From: Steroidobacter denitrificans
GTDB taxonomy: Bacteria > Pseudomonadota > Gammaproteobacteria > Steroidobacterales > Steroidobacteraceae
NCBI RefSeq assembly: GCF_001579945.1
Contig: NZ_CP011971.1
Span: forward strand, 2,444,001 to 2,508,000
DNA: 64,000 bases
Direction: 5' to 3'
Position numbers and translations under genes: made by a program. Under the pieces are notes generated by a model. It had not been told where the DNA came from and did not search any database. It saw only the letters and a program-made list of their open reading frames with translations. Shown here one piece after another: positions 17,633 to 26,139 of the stretch (its first letter is position 1; each line of letters starts with the position of its first letter).

Positions 17633-18223
17633 ATGAGCGACCTGACGTCGGTAATCGTTACGCTGTTCATGATCATGGATCCACTGGGAAACGTCCCGGT
17701 CTTCCTGTCGATCCTGAAGGGAGTCACACCGCAGCGCCGGCGCGCGATCCTGTGGCGTGAAGTGCTGATCGCCTATGTCGTACTGCTGATCTTCCTGTTC
17801 CTGGGCAAGTATGTTCTGCAGATACTACAGCTCGATCAGGAAACGATCAGCATTGCCGGGGGCATCGTCTTGTTCCTGATCGCGCTGCGTATGATCTTCC
17901 CTGCACCCGGTAGCCTGTACCAAGATACGCCCGATGGCGAGCCGTTCGTGGTACCGCTCGCCATTCCCCTGATTGCCGGTCCTTCGACCCTGGCGGCGCT
18001 GATGCTGCTGCAGCGGTCCGATCCGGGTGCGAGTCTGCAATTGCTGCTGGCGGTCACGATCGCCTGGGCCTTGACGGCAATCATCCTGGTTGCCGCGCCA
18101 TTCCTGTATCGGGTCATGGGCCGGCGAGCACTGATCGCAATGGAACGCCTGATGGGCATGGTGCTGGTCATGATCAGTGTACAAATGACCATGAACGGGA
18201 TCAGCACCTTCCTGCATCGCTAA
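17633..18223 (+). CDS. MarC family integral membrane protein
   Basis: A 196-residue protein with six predicted transmembrane helices and the MarC/YhgN signature (FMIMDPLGNVPVFLSIL at the N-terminus and PLAIPLIAGPSTLAAL in the middle). The family is widespread; older links to multiple antibiotic resistance were not upheld and the function is unknown. A possible -10 (TACAAT, about 17612) lies upstream. It is followed by a long intergenic palindrome. Confidence 0.85.
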   Translation: MSDLTSVIVTLFMIMDPLGNVPVFLSILKGVTPQRRRAILWREVLIAYVVLLIFLFLGKYVLQILQLDQETISIAGGIVLFLIALRMIFPAPGSLYQDTPDGEPFVVPLAIPLIAGPSTLAALMLLQRSDPGASLQLLLAVTIAWALTAIILVAAPFLYRVMGRRALIAMERLMGMVLVMISVQMTMNGISTFLHR

Positions 18224-18256
18224 CCGTCTCGACACCATCGAGCGGCGACCGCCCAT

Positions 18257-18320
18257 ACCGCCCATGGTTTCGCCCGCCATGCATTCCTCTTGATGCACGG
18301 CGGGCGAAACCATGGGCGGT
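18257..18320. repeat. Long intergenic palindrome, copy 1 of a two-member family
   Basis: The left arm 18257-18276 and the right arm 18301-18320 are perfectly complementary over 20 bases, and pairing extends eight more bases inward with one mismatch, leaving a short loop. The outer block is CCGCCCATG/CATGGGCGG. It is not followed by a U-tract, so it is not a standard intrinsic terminator. A related palindrome is at 50387-50449. Confidence 0.85.
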
Positions 18321-18435
18321 ACATGGCAACCCTAAATAAATCGACATCCAGACACGACCACCCCCAATGCATCGCGATGCTGGCCGGAATCCAGTACATT
18401 GCAGCTCCCTTGTGCATCACCAGATCGAACGCCCG

Positions 18436-20754
18436 ATGAGCCAAGACAGCTCCTTGTCCGCCGACAATCCCAGCAATCTGCGGCAAGCCGCACTCGACTA
18501 TCACGAGCATCCGATCCCCGGGAAGCTGTCCGTCACACCCACCAAGCAGCTCTCCAACCAACGCGATCTGGCGCTTGCCTACTCCCCCGGAGTTGCCGCC
18601 GCCTGTGAAGCGATCGCCGCCGATCCCCTCGCCGCGTATCGCTACACGGCACGCGGCAACCTGGTCGCGGTCGTCACGAATGGCACTGCGGTCCTGGGCC
18701 TGGGGGCGATCGGTCCACTGGCCGCCAAGCCGGTCATGGAAGGCAAGGCGGTACTGTTCAAGAAATTCGCAGGTATCGACGTGTTCGATATCGAACTCGA
18801 CGTGCGCGATCCGGATCATCTTGTGGAAGTGATCGCCGCACTGGAACCCACCTTCGGCGGCATCAACCTGGAGGATATCAAGGCGCCCGAGTGCTTCATG
18901 GTCGAGCGCAAGCTGCGCGAGCGCATGAAGATTCCGGTGTTCCACGACGACCAGCACGGCACGGCGATCATCGTCGGCGCCGCGGTACTCAATGGGCTGC
19001 GGGTCGTCGACAAGGACATCCGCACGGTGAAGTTGGTCGTGAGCGGGGCGGGTGCTGCCGCGCTGGCCTGTGTCGACCTGCTGGTCGACCTCGGTCTGCC
19101 GATCGAGAACATCTGGCTCACGGATCTGGCCGGCGTCGTCTATCGAGGCCGTACCGAATTGATGGATCCGCAGAAGGAGCGCTTCGCGCAGCCAACCGAC
19201 TTGCGACAGTTGGCGCAGGTCATCCCCGATGCCGATATTTTCCTGGGCCTTTCCGCCGGCGGCGTGCTCAAACCGTCGATGGCGGCGGCGATGGCGCCGA
19301 AGCCGCTGATTTTCGCGCTGGCCAACCCCACGCCGGAGATCCTGCCCGAGGAGGTCGCCGCCGTGCGCGATGATGCCGTGATGGCCACCGGCCGCACGGA
19401 CTATCCGAACCAGGTCAACAATGTCCTGTGCTTTCCCTACATCTTTCGCGGTGCACTCGATGTCGGCGCCACGACCGTCACGCGCTCCATGGAAATCGCC
19501 GCGGTTCATGCCATTGCGTCACTGGCCCACCAAGAACAAAGCGATATCGCCGCCAGCGCCTACGACCTGGCCGGCCTGTCGTTCGGACCGCAATACCTGA
19601 TTCCCAAGCCCTTCGATCCGCGTCTGATCCTCAAGATCGCCACCGCGGTCGCCCGCGCTGCGATGGACAGCGGCGTGGCCACCCGCCCGATCGCGGATTT
19701 CGAAGCCTACGAACAAAAACTGCTGCAATTCGTTTTTCACAGCGGTACGTTCATGCAGCCGGTGTTCACCGCCGCCCGGCGCACCGCAAGCCAGGAGCGC
19801 ACCCGCATCATCTTCGCCGAAGGCGAGGAAGGCCGTGTCCTGCATGCCGTGCAGATCCTGGTGGATGAAAAGCTCGCCCGTCCCGTGCTGGTCGGCCGGC
19901 GCCATGTGATCGACAAACGTATCCAGGACCTGGGTTTGCGCCTGCGCCGCGAGGAGCATTTCACCCTGGTCGATCCGGAATACGATCCGCGCTATCGGGA
20001 ATACTGGGAAGACTATCGGCGCCTGATGGCCCGCCGCGGCGTCACCGGGCGCTATGCCCGCCTCGAACTGCGCCGCCGCACCACCTTGATCGGCGCCATG
20101 CTGCTGAAGAAGGGCGAGGGCGACGGCATGATCTGCGGCACCATCAGCGCCACTACACGGCATTTACGATACATCGACCGGATCATCGGCCGCCATCCCG
20201 GCGCGAGTGCCTACGGCGCGATGAGTGCGCTCATTCTACCGGGACGCCAGCTGTTTCTGGCGGATACCCATGTCAACCTGGATCCCACCGCCGAGCAGCT
20301 CGCGGAAATCACCCTCATGGCCGCGACCGGCGTGCGCCGCTTCGGCATCGAGCCGAAGATCGCACTGCTGTCGCATTCCAACTTCGGCACCAGCGACGCA
20401 CCTTCCGCGCTCAAGATGCGCAAGGTGCTCGAACTGGTGCGCCAACGCGCCCCTGAACTGGAGATCGACGGAGAAATGCACGGCGACTCGGCACTGGACG
20501 AGACCGTGCGCAAGACCGCGCTGCCCGAGACCACACTGAGCGGCGCGGCCAACCTGCTGATCCTGCCCGATCTCGCCGCCGCCAATATCGCCTACAATCT
20601 GCTCAAGACCGCCGCCGGCAACAACGTGGCGATCGGCCCCATCCTGCTGGGCTGCGCCGCACCGGTGAACATTCTCACACCCCAGGCGACGGTACGGCGC
20701 ATCGTCAACATGGCGGCCCTCACGGCCACACAGCACCTGAATCCGGCGCGCTGA
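18436..20754 (+). CDS. maeB: NADP-dependent malic enzyme, MaeB type
   Basis: A 772-residue two-domain protein. The N-terminal malic enzyme part has the conserved [46 protein letters not shown] and Rossmann [11 protein letters not shown] blocks. The C-terminal half from about residue 440 is the phosphotransacetylase-like regulatory domain of MaeB. It decarboxylates malate to pyruvate, yielding NADPH, and the C-terminal domain is known to sense acetyl-CoA in homologues. The frame opens at 18367, but the ATG at 18436 gives the usual N-terminus. It converges on the DAHP synthase gene with only 26 bases between them. Confidence 0.92.
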   Translation: MSQDSSLSADNPSNLRQAALDYHEHPIPGKLSVTPTKQLSNQRDLALAYSPGVAAACEAIAADPLAAYRYTARGNLVAVVTNGTAVLGLGAIGPLAAKPVMEGKAVLFKKFAGIDVFDIELDVRDPDHLVEVIAALEPTFGGINLEDIKAPECFMVERKLRERMKIPVFHDDQHGTAIIVGAAVLNGLRVVDKDIRTVKLVVSGAGAAALACVDLLVDLGLPIENIWLTDLAGVVYRGRTELMDPQKERFAQPTDLRQLAQVIPDADIFLGLSAGGVLKPSMAAAMAPKPLIFALANPTPEILPEEVAAVRDDAVMATGRTDYPNQVNNVLCFPYIFRGALDVGATTVTRSMEIAAVHAIASLAHQEQSDIAASAYDLAGLSFGPQYLIPKPFDPRLILKIATAVARAAMDSGVATRPIADFEAYEQKLLQFVFHSGTFMQPVFTAARRTASQERTRIIFAEGEEGRVLHAVQILVDEKLARPVLVGRRHVIDKRIQDLGLRLRREEHFTLVDPEYDPRYREYWEDYRRLMARRGVTGRYARLELRRRTTLIGAMLLKKGEGDGMICGTISATTRHLRYIDRIIGRHPGASAYGAMSALILPGRQLFLADTHVNLDPTAEQLAEITLMAATGVRRFGIEPKIALLSHSNFGTSDAPSALKMRKVLELVRQRAPELEIDGEMHGDSALDETVRKTALPETTLSGAANLLILPDLAAANIAYNLLKTAAGNNVAIGPILLGCAAPVNILTPQATVRRIVNMAALTATQHLNPAR

Positions 20755-20780
20755 TTTCCGCTCTCCCGCGGCTTGTCGCC

Positions 20781-21863
20781 TCAGGCTGCCTCTCCGGCGC
20801 GACGCGGACTTCCGCGACGACGACGCTGCACCGCCAGAGCCAGCCGTTCGAGCACCTGGACGGAGCTGTCCCAGTCGATGCAGCCGTCCGTGATGCTCTG
20901 GCCATAGCGCAACGGCTGCCCGGGACACAGATCCTGGCGACCGGCGACCAGATGACTTTCCACCATGACTCCGGCGATGCGCTGTTCACCGGCCTCGACC
21001 TGGCGCGCCACCTCGTCGATGACGGCGGGCTGATTCTCGGGCTGTTTGCGGCTGTTGCCATGGCTGACGTCGATCATGATCCGAGGCGGCAAACCCGCTC
21101 CCACGAGCGAGGTACACACGCTCTGCACGCTCTGCGGATCATAGTTCGGCGCCTTGCCGCCGCGCAGGATCACATGACAGTCCGTATTGCCCGCCGTACT
21201 GGCGATGGCGCTGCGCCCCTGCTTGGTAACGGCCAGGAAATGATGGGCATGCGAGGCCGCCTGAACGGCATCGATCGCGATCTTGACGTTGCCGTCCGTG
21301 CCGTTCTTGAAGCCCACGGGACAGGACAGGCCGGAGACCAACTCGCGATGCACCTGACTTTCCGTGGTGCGCGCTCCGATCGCGCCCCAGCTGACCAGAT
21401 CGGCGATGTACTGCGGCGTGATCATGTCCAGAAACTCGCAGCCGGCCGGAAGCCCCATCCGGTTGATATCCACCAGCAGCCCGCGCGCCAGGCTCAGTCC
21501 CTTGTTGATATTGAAACTGCCGTCCAGATCCGGATCATTGATCAGCCCCTTCCAGCCGACGGTGGTGCGCGGCTTCTCGAAATACACCCTCATGATGATC
21601 TCGAGCGTATCTCCCAATCGATCACGCTGTTCCTTGAGGCGGCCGGCGTAGTCGCGCGCGGCGGCGACATCATGGATCGAGCAGGGGCCGATGACGACCG
21701 CGAGGCGGTCATCGCGTGCATGCAGGATATCCTGCAGCGCGCGCCGCCCCCGGTCCACCGTGGCCGAGGCGTCCTCGACACAGGCATGTTCACGCATCAA
21801 TGTTTCAGGGGTGCTGAGCTCCCTGATGTCGCTGATTCGAAGATCGTCGGTGCGAATTGTCAC
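20781..21863 (-). CDS. aroG: 3-deoxy-7-phosphoheptulonate (DAHP) synthase, class I
   Basis: A 360-residue AroF/AroG/AroH-type enzyme condensing phosphoenolpyruvate with erythrose 4-phosphate, the first step of the shikimate pathway. Conserved blocks include VVIGPCSIHD, YFEKPRTTVGWKGLINDP, GARTTESQVHRELVSGLS, GFKNGTDG and MIDVSHGNS. The start is a GTG at 21863 with GGAG five bases upstream. Which aromatic amino acid inhibits it cannot be told, so the symbol is generic. Its upstream region carries a leader peptide and terminator that look like an attenuator (separate entries). Confidence 0.9.
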   Translation of the reverse strand: MTIRTDDLRISDIRELSTPETLMREHACVEDASATVDRGRRALQDILHARDDRLAVVIGPCSIHDVAAARDYAGRLKEQRDRLGDTLEIIMRVYFEKPRTTVGWKGLINDPDLDGSFNINKGLSLARGLLVDINRMGLPAGCEFLDMITPQYIADLVSWGAIGARTTESQVHRELVSGLSCPVGFKNGTDGNVKIAIDAVQAASHAHHFLAVTKQGRSAIASTAGNTDCHVILRGGKAPNYDPQSVQSVCTSLVGAGLPPRIMIDVSHGNSRKQPENQPAVIDEVARQVEAGEQRIAGVMVESHLVAGRQDLCPGQPLRYGQSITDGCIDWDSSVQVLERLALAVQRRRRGSPRRAGEAA

Positions 21864-21904
21864 AATGGCTCCGGTTGTTTGCCTTGTCTACCTTCGCCGG
21901 GGCC

Positions 21905-21932
21905 AAAAAAAACCGCCAGCGGAGGCGGTTTT
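21905..21932 (-). terminator. Intrinsic terminator between leader peptide and DAHP synthase
   Basis: On the minus strand a perfect 9-bp stem (AAAACCGCC / GGCGGTTTT) with a 6-base loop ends in eight consecutive Ts. It stands 42 bases upstream of the DAHP synthase GTG and 30 bases after the stop of the aromatic-rich leader ORF, the position expected for an attenuator. It would also stop read-through from tamB. Confidence 0.85.
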
Positions 21933-21961
21933 CCTGGGAATGCTTGCTTGTTACTGGATCT

Positions 21962-22042
21962 TCAGATCGAGTGCAGCCCCGGCTCCGCCCTTGAGGGGAA
22001 GGCCCAATACGTAAAAAAATAATAGCGGCTGGACGCGATCAT
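21962..22042 (-). CDS. Leader peptide of a putative DAHP synthase attenuator
   Basis: A 26-codon ORF (ATG at 22042, TGA at 21962-21964) lies in the gap between tamB and the DAHP synthase gene. Residues 7-15 read YYFFTYWAF: three Tyr, three Phe and one Trp in nine codons, exactly the end products of the pathway. The terminator begins 30 bases after its stop. The segment GGCGGAG near the end of the ORF can pair with CTCCGC or CCGCC in the 5' arm and loop of the terminator, giving a candidate antiterminator. No normal ribosome site precedes the ATG (GGGAG is about 21 bases away), so initiation may be weak or from a near-leaderless transcript. Not computationally folded. Confidence 0.7.
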   Translation of the reverse strand: MIASSRYYFFTYWAFPSRAEPGLHSI

Positions 22043-22054
22043 GGTGGAATAAGA

Positions 22055-22082
22055 AATATCACACTCTCCCGGTCGAATACAA
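22055..22082 (-). promoter_or_regulatory. Possible promoter for the leader-DAHP synthase transcript
   Basis: On the minus strand TTGTAT (22082-22077) and GATATT (22060-22055) are separated by 16 bases, each four of six matches to the sigma-70 consensus. A start about seven bases downstream would place the leader ATG very near the 5' end of the RNA. Confidence 0.35.
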
Positions 22083-22113
22083 CCACGGACGCGACATTCG
22101 CACATTTCAGCGC

Positions 22114-25100
22114 TCATTTCTCGAGCCGATACTCGATCCCGGCGCGAGTTTCGCTCGAACCCCGAGCCGTCTGTACCGATAGTGCCTCGGTGAGCCGGTA
22201 ACGCAAGGTGATGACTTCGCCGGGATCGAACAGACCCACGCCATAGCTCAGGTACAGCCTGGGCGACAGATACTGGCCCACCGTGAAGGTGGCTCCACCC
22301 ACCATGTCGTTACTTTCGATGCCGACCTCATCGAGGCCCAGCCGGCCGCCAATGCTTTTGGCCAGCAGGCCTCCACCCGCCGTACCGATCGAGCGTGCGG
22401 CGCTATGCAAGGCGTCGGCATCCCCCTCGCTACTGCCGATCCGCTCCAACGGCCGCCCCGTGACCAGATAGGCCAGCGCCTCGGACTGGGTCATGACAGG
22501 GTCGGAAAACACGGACAGCTGGGGACTGCGGGCGGTGCCTTCCACCTTCAAGCCGGCGGTGACCTGCTCCACCTTGCGCACGGCAACGATATTGAGTCCG
22601 GGATCATCGAGCGGTGTGCTGGCGAACAACAGCTGTCCGCGCTGAATGCTCAAATCCTGTCCGTAGGCCTTGTAGGCTCCCTCGACCTTGATATTGCCGG
22701 TGCCGACCGTCGGCGAGTCGGGACGCTCCTGAATGTTCAGCCGGCCGCCTACCCTGGCATCGAGACCGAATCCGGCGAGTTTCACCGCATCGCCCAGGAT
22801 GATCGTGATGTCGGCCTGCAGCGGCACCGCCTGTGCCTCCTGTACGGCATCTTCATCATCGAGCACCACCACATCCGGTGAGGCCCGCCGGCCGCCGGCA
22901 CCCCCTGCAGGAAGCTTGCTCAGATCCACATCGGCGCGGGGAATACTCACTTCACCGCTCAGGCGCATGCGCTGCTCGTCACGCTCGAAGGCCAGCTCCG
23001 GCGCCACGATGACATGTGCCGCGGGAATGTCGGCGGCCAGGAAATCCCGGCCCTTCACGTTCGCCTGGATCCGCCCCTCGGGCGTCAGGCGCCCGGTGAA
23101 TGCCAAGGTGCCCGTTCCTGAATGGATCTCCCCGTCGAGGCTGATCACGCCCTCCGTATCCGGAGTGGCGGATACCCTGCCATCGGTGAGCTTCAGCCCC
23201 AGCTCGGGAATCTGAGCCGCCAGCTCGCTGGCCTGTAGTTCGCCGCTCAGCCGCGGCGCTTCCAGCGTCCCCGCGACGCTGGCACGCAAATCGACGCGTC
23301 CCGCGACCTCCGCAAGCTGGGGGATGAATGCCGCCAGCGGCGACAGGCTGGGAATCGACACGAACAACTCGCCATCGAGTTCCGATGTCGGCTGTTCCAA
23401 TCCCCGCAGCCAAACACGGCCCTCAAGTCTCCCGTCCTCCGATGGACGGTCCTGCGCAACCTCCCCCAGGCGTCCGGAGAGCGTCGCCCGCGCCTCGGCA
23501 CCGGTCAGTTCGGCCTGGAGCCGCAGTTGCGCATATTCCAGCAGCGTCTCCCCGGCCGGTGCGTCCGGCGGCGTTTGGGCCGGGGTGATCCTGCCGCCGG
23601 GCAGTTCGATGCCGGCCTGCCCGAACAGTTCGCCCTGCGCCGTGCGCCGCAACTCGCCGCGGCCTTCGATCGTGCCGCTCACAGCCACCGGCAGCGCCGG
23701 CACCAGCGCATTGGCGAGCGCCAGCCGCAATCCTTCCAGGGCATAGCTCGCCTGCAGAACGCCATCCGCCTGCCGGGTCAGTGCCGCGCAAAACCGCATT
23801 TCATCGCCGGACAGGCAGGTCTGCCGCAGCTCCATGGCGCCCTGTGCGTCGATCTCGAGCGCCGCCGGCGCCTCCAGCGACAGGCGCGCCACTTCGGGAA
23901 CCGTCAGCTGCAATCGTTCGATCGAGCCGGACCAGCCGGCCTCGGACTGTGTACCCCTCATTTCCAGATCGGTGTTCAGACGCTCGCCCAAGGCCGTCAA
24001 GGTCAGCCGATGCATCTCCTGGTCGCCATCCACCCGCAACTGCAGGCTGCCGAACTCGAATCCCGCCGCGCCGACGCCGGACAGATCGAGGCGCACCTGA
24101 CCGGAAGGCTTCGAGACATTCCGGACCTGGAGCTGCAGATCGAGCGCGTCGCTGCGCAGCTGCGCCAGTTGCAGCGCCTGGCTTTGCGCCGCCACCTCCA
24201 GATCCAGTGCCGGCCAGGTGCCACGCACCTCGGCGCGGGCACGCAGGCGACCCCGGGCGCCCGGCATCCAGTCATCGAGGCTGCACACATCCAGCTGCGC
24301 ACTGGCCTCCAGGGTACCCGCTCCTCCCGCGGGCGCGGCATGCAGATCGATACGGCTGTCGCCGGAACGCAGCGCCACACGGCCCCTGAGAGTCGGCTGC
24401 CCGGCAGCGCCCAGACCGCTGAAATCCATGTCGGCGCGCCCTTCGACCGGGCGGTCGCGCAAACGTCCGCGCAGGTTGCGCAGCACCAGAGTACCGTCTG
24501 CGCCCCGTTCACCCATGCGCCCTTCGGTATCGAGCTGGAAACTCACCCGCCCCGGCCAGTCGGCCGCCAGCGCACCGGGATCGAAGGTTTTCGCCGCCGC
24601 GGCGAGGTGCCAGCCGATCACCGGCTTCAGTGCCACCCGCCCCAGGGCCGTGAGTTCACCGGCGGATTGTCGCAGCGCGAGCTCCTTGACCTCGATCGCA
24701 GCATTGCTGCCCGTCACATCGAGCGCGATATCGACCGGAGCGCGGGGCGGGCCGATCTGCAACTGTCCCAGCGCCGTATAGGCATCCATATTGCCACGCA
24801 CCTGCAGCCGTCCCCGGCTGTGCAGCTGCTGCCCGGCCCAGCGCGCGGGAATCTGCAGATCCTGCCAATCCACCTCGGCGCTCACCCGGAGCGCCGGCGC
24901 GGATGACAGCACGCCGCGCACCACCAGGGTTCCAGCCGCGGGCGAACCCTCGGTATCCTCGGCCCCGGCATCCCCGGTTCCAGGCCCCTCGGCTTCGGCA
25001 TCCTCGGTTCCAGAGTCCCCGGCTTCGGAATCTTCGCCTCCGGAACTCCCGCCTAGGAAAATCTTCAAGGGATCCAGGGTGATCTCGTCTTCATCGCGTG

Positions 25101-26139
25101 TGAAACGCAGCGGCTCGATCCGCACGGGGACACCGTCCAGATCGATCCTGCCGCGCACTTCGCCCGCAGCCGAGTTGCCTTCGCCACGCAGGGAAGCCGC
25201 CAGACGCCGCATGCCGGACTCCGGCAAGACCGTCTTTCGGGGATCGAATGCCGGTACATCCAGCACGAATCGCCAGGGCCAGTCGCCTGCTTGGCGCAGC
25301 GAGGCATCGAGCCGCGCCGGCAGCGGCGCACTGAGCTGCAACACCAGGTCCGCGCGCTCCTGCTGCGTCACCGCCCGCAGATCGCCCGTCAGGTGCTGCT
25401 GCCCGGCCTGCCAGTGGAACCGGCCCTGCGCCTCACCCTCGTAGACATCGCGCTGCGCCAGCCGTCCGCTGAAATGCAGCTCGCCCTGGGCCGCCAGGAC
25501 ATCCAGCTGTCGCAGCACGATAGCCGCTTTCGTCCATTCACCCGCCAGCTCGGCGTGGATGAGCTCGAGCAATGGCGCGGGCGATGATGCCGACGGGGAC
25601 GACACCACCGCATCCTCCAGCCGCAAGCGATCCATGCTGATGTCGATCGGGGGTTGCAGGGAAAAAGGCGTCGATTCGGCTTCGGCGGAAGACGGCGACG
25701 ATGCGCCGAGCACCACTCGCACGCCGCGCAACCGCGCATCCCCGATCCGCACCACACCGCGCAACAGTGCCAGCCAGCGCAGATCGACCTGCAGTTGCTC
25801 GATCTCGACCGTCAGACCGCTGAGCGGATCCATATAGCGCAGCCCCTCCAGCGTCAAGGGTCCGGCCAGCGTGCCGGCCGGTGCCTGAATCGACAGGCGC
25901 TCCTGCAGCAGACCGCCGGCAAGCTCCGCCGCCCAGCGCGCACCCTGCTGGGTATTCACCAGCCATAACAGACCGCATAGCACGGCGGCCATGATCACCG
26001 CCGCACCCAGCCCCATCCAGCGCAGCAGCGCACGCACCGGACCGCGTGCCATTCCAGCCGTGGCGACATCGGCGCCGCGCATGCCGCCGGGTGCCTTGCC
26101 CGAGGTGCTCTCGGCATACGATTCGTTCATGCCGCTCAC
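22114..26139 (-). CDS. tamB: Translocation and assembly module subunit TamB
   Basis: A 1341-residue AsmA/TamB-family protein. One N-terminal transmembrane helix (residues ~37-56, MGLGAAVIMAAVLCGLLWLV) anchors it in the inner membrane. A very long beta-rich region then spans the periplasm, ending in the DUF490 domain with GRLGLDEVGIES and a C-terminus ending EYRLEK. TamB works with the outer-membrane protein TamA in envelope protein or lipid transport. Its ATG overlaps the tamA stop by four bases. An acidic Glu/Asp/Gly/Ser-rich insert near residues 363-403 is encoded by short imperfect repeats (GCATCCTCGGTTCC-like) and is unusual for the family. Confidence 0.92.
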   Translation of the reverse strand: MSGMNESYAESTSGKAPGGMRGADVATAGMARGPVRALLRWMGLGAAVIMAAVLCGLLWLVNTQQGARWAAELAGGLLQERLSIQAPAGTLAGPLTLEGLRYMDPLSGLTVEIEQLQVDLRWLALLRGVVRIGDARLRGVRVVLGASSPSSAEAESTPFSLQPPIDISMDRLRLEDAVVSSPSASSPAPLLELIHAELAGEWTKAAIVLRQLDVLAAQGELHFSGRLAQRDVYEGEAQGRFHWQAGQQHLTGDLRAVTQQERADLVLQLSAPLPARLDASLRQAGDWPWRFVLDVPAFDPRKTVLPESGMRRLAASLRGEGNSAAGEVRGRIDLDGVPVRIEPLRFTRDEDEITLDPLKIFLGGSSGGEDSEAGDSGTEDAEAEGPGTGDAGAEDTEGSPAAGTLVVRGVLSSAPALRVSAEVDWQDLQIPARWAGQQLHSRGRLQVRGNMDAYTALGQLQIGPPRAPVDIALDVTGSNAAIEVKELALRQSAGELTALGRVALKPVIGWHLAAAAKTFDPGALAADWPGRVSFQLDTEGRMGERGADGTLVLRNLRGRLRDRPVEGRADMDFSGLGAAGQPTLRGRVALRSGDSRIDLHAAPAGGAGTLEASAQLDVCSLDDWMPGARGRLRARAEVRGTWPALDLEVAAQSQALQLAQLRSDALDLQLQVRNVSKPSGQVRLDLSGVGAAGFEFGSLQLRVDGDQEMHRLTLTALGERLNTDLEMRGTQSEAGWSGSIERLQLTVPEVARLSLEAPAALEIDAQGAMELRQTCLSGDEMRFCAALTRQADGVLQASYALEGLRLALANALVPALPVAVSGTIEGRGELRRTAQGELFGQAGIELPGGRITPAQTPPDAPAGETLLEYAQLRLQAELTGAEARATLSGRLGEVAQDRPSEDGRLEGRVWLRGLEQPTSELDGELFVSIPSLSPLAAFIPQLAEVAGRVDLRASVAGTLEAPRLSGELQASELAAQIPELGLKLTDGRVSATPDTEGVISLDGEIHSGTGTLAFTGRLTPEGRIQANVKGRDFLAADIPAAHVIVAPELAFERDEQRMRLSGEVSIPRADVDLSKLPAGGAGGRRASPDVVVLDDEDAVQEAQAVPLQADITIILGDAVKLAGFGLDARVGGRLNIQERPDSPTVGTGNIKVEGAYKAYGQDLSIQRGQLLFASTPLDDPGLNIVAVRKVEQVTAGLKVEGTARSPQLSVFSDPVMTQSEALAYLVTGRPLERIGSSEGDADALHSAARSIGTAGGGLLAKSIGGRLGLDEVGIESNDMVGGATFTVGQYLSPRLYLSYGVGLFDPGEVITLRYRLTEALSVQTARGSSETRAGIEYRLEK

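Noticed and set aside
16110-17636. 508-codon open frame on the plus strand
   Set aside because: Antisense to gor, whose full set of flavoprotein motifs proves the minus-strand frame; high GC produces long shadow frames.
22114-26139. Plus-strand frames inside tamB, the longest 459 codons
   Set aside because: They have no family similarity; TamB is supported over its whole length by its anchor, DUF490 end and coupling to tamA.
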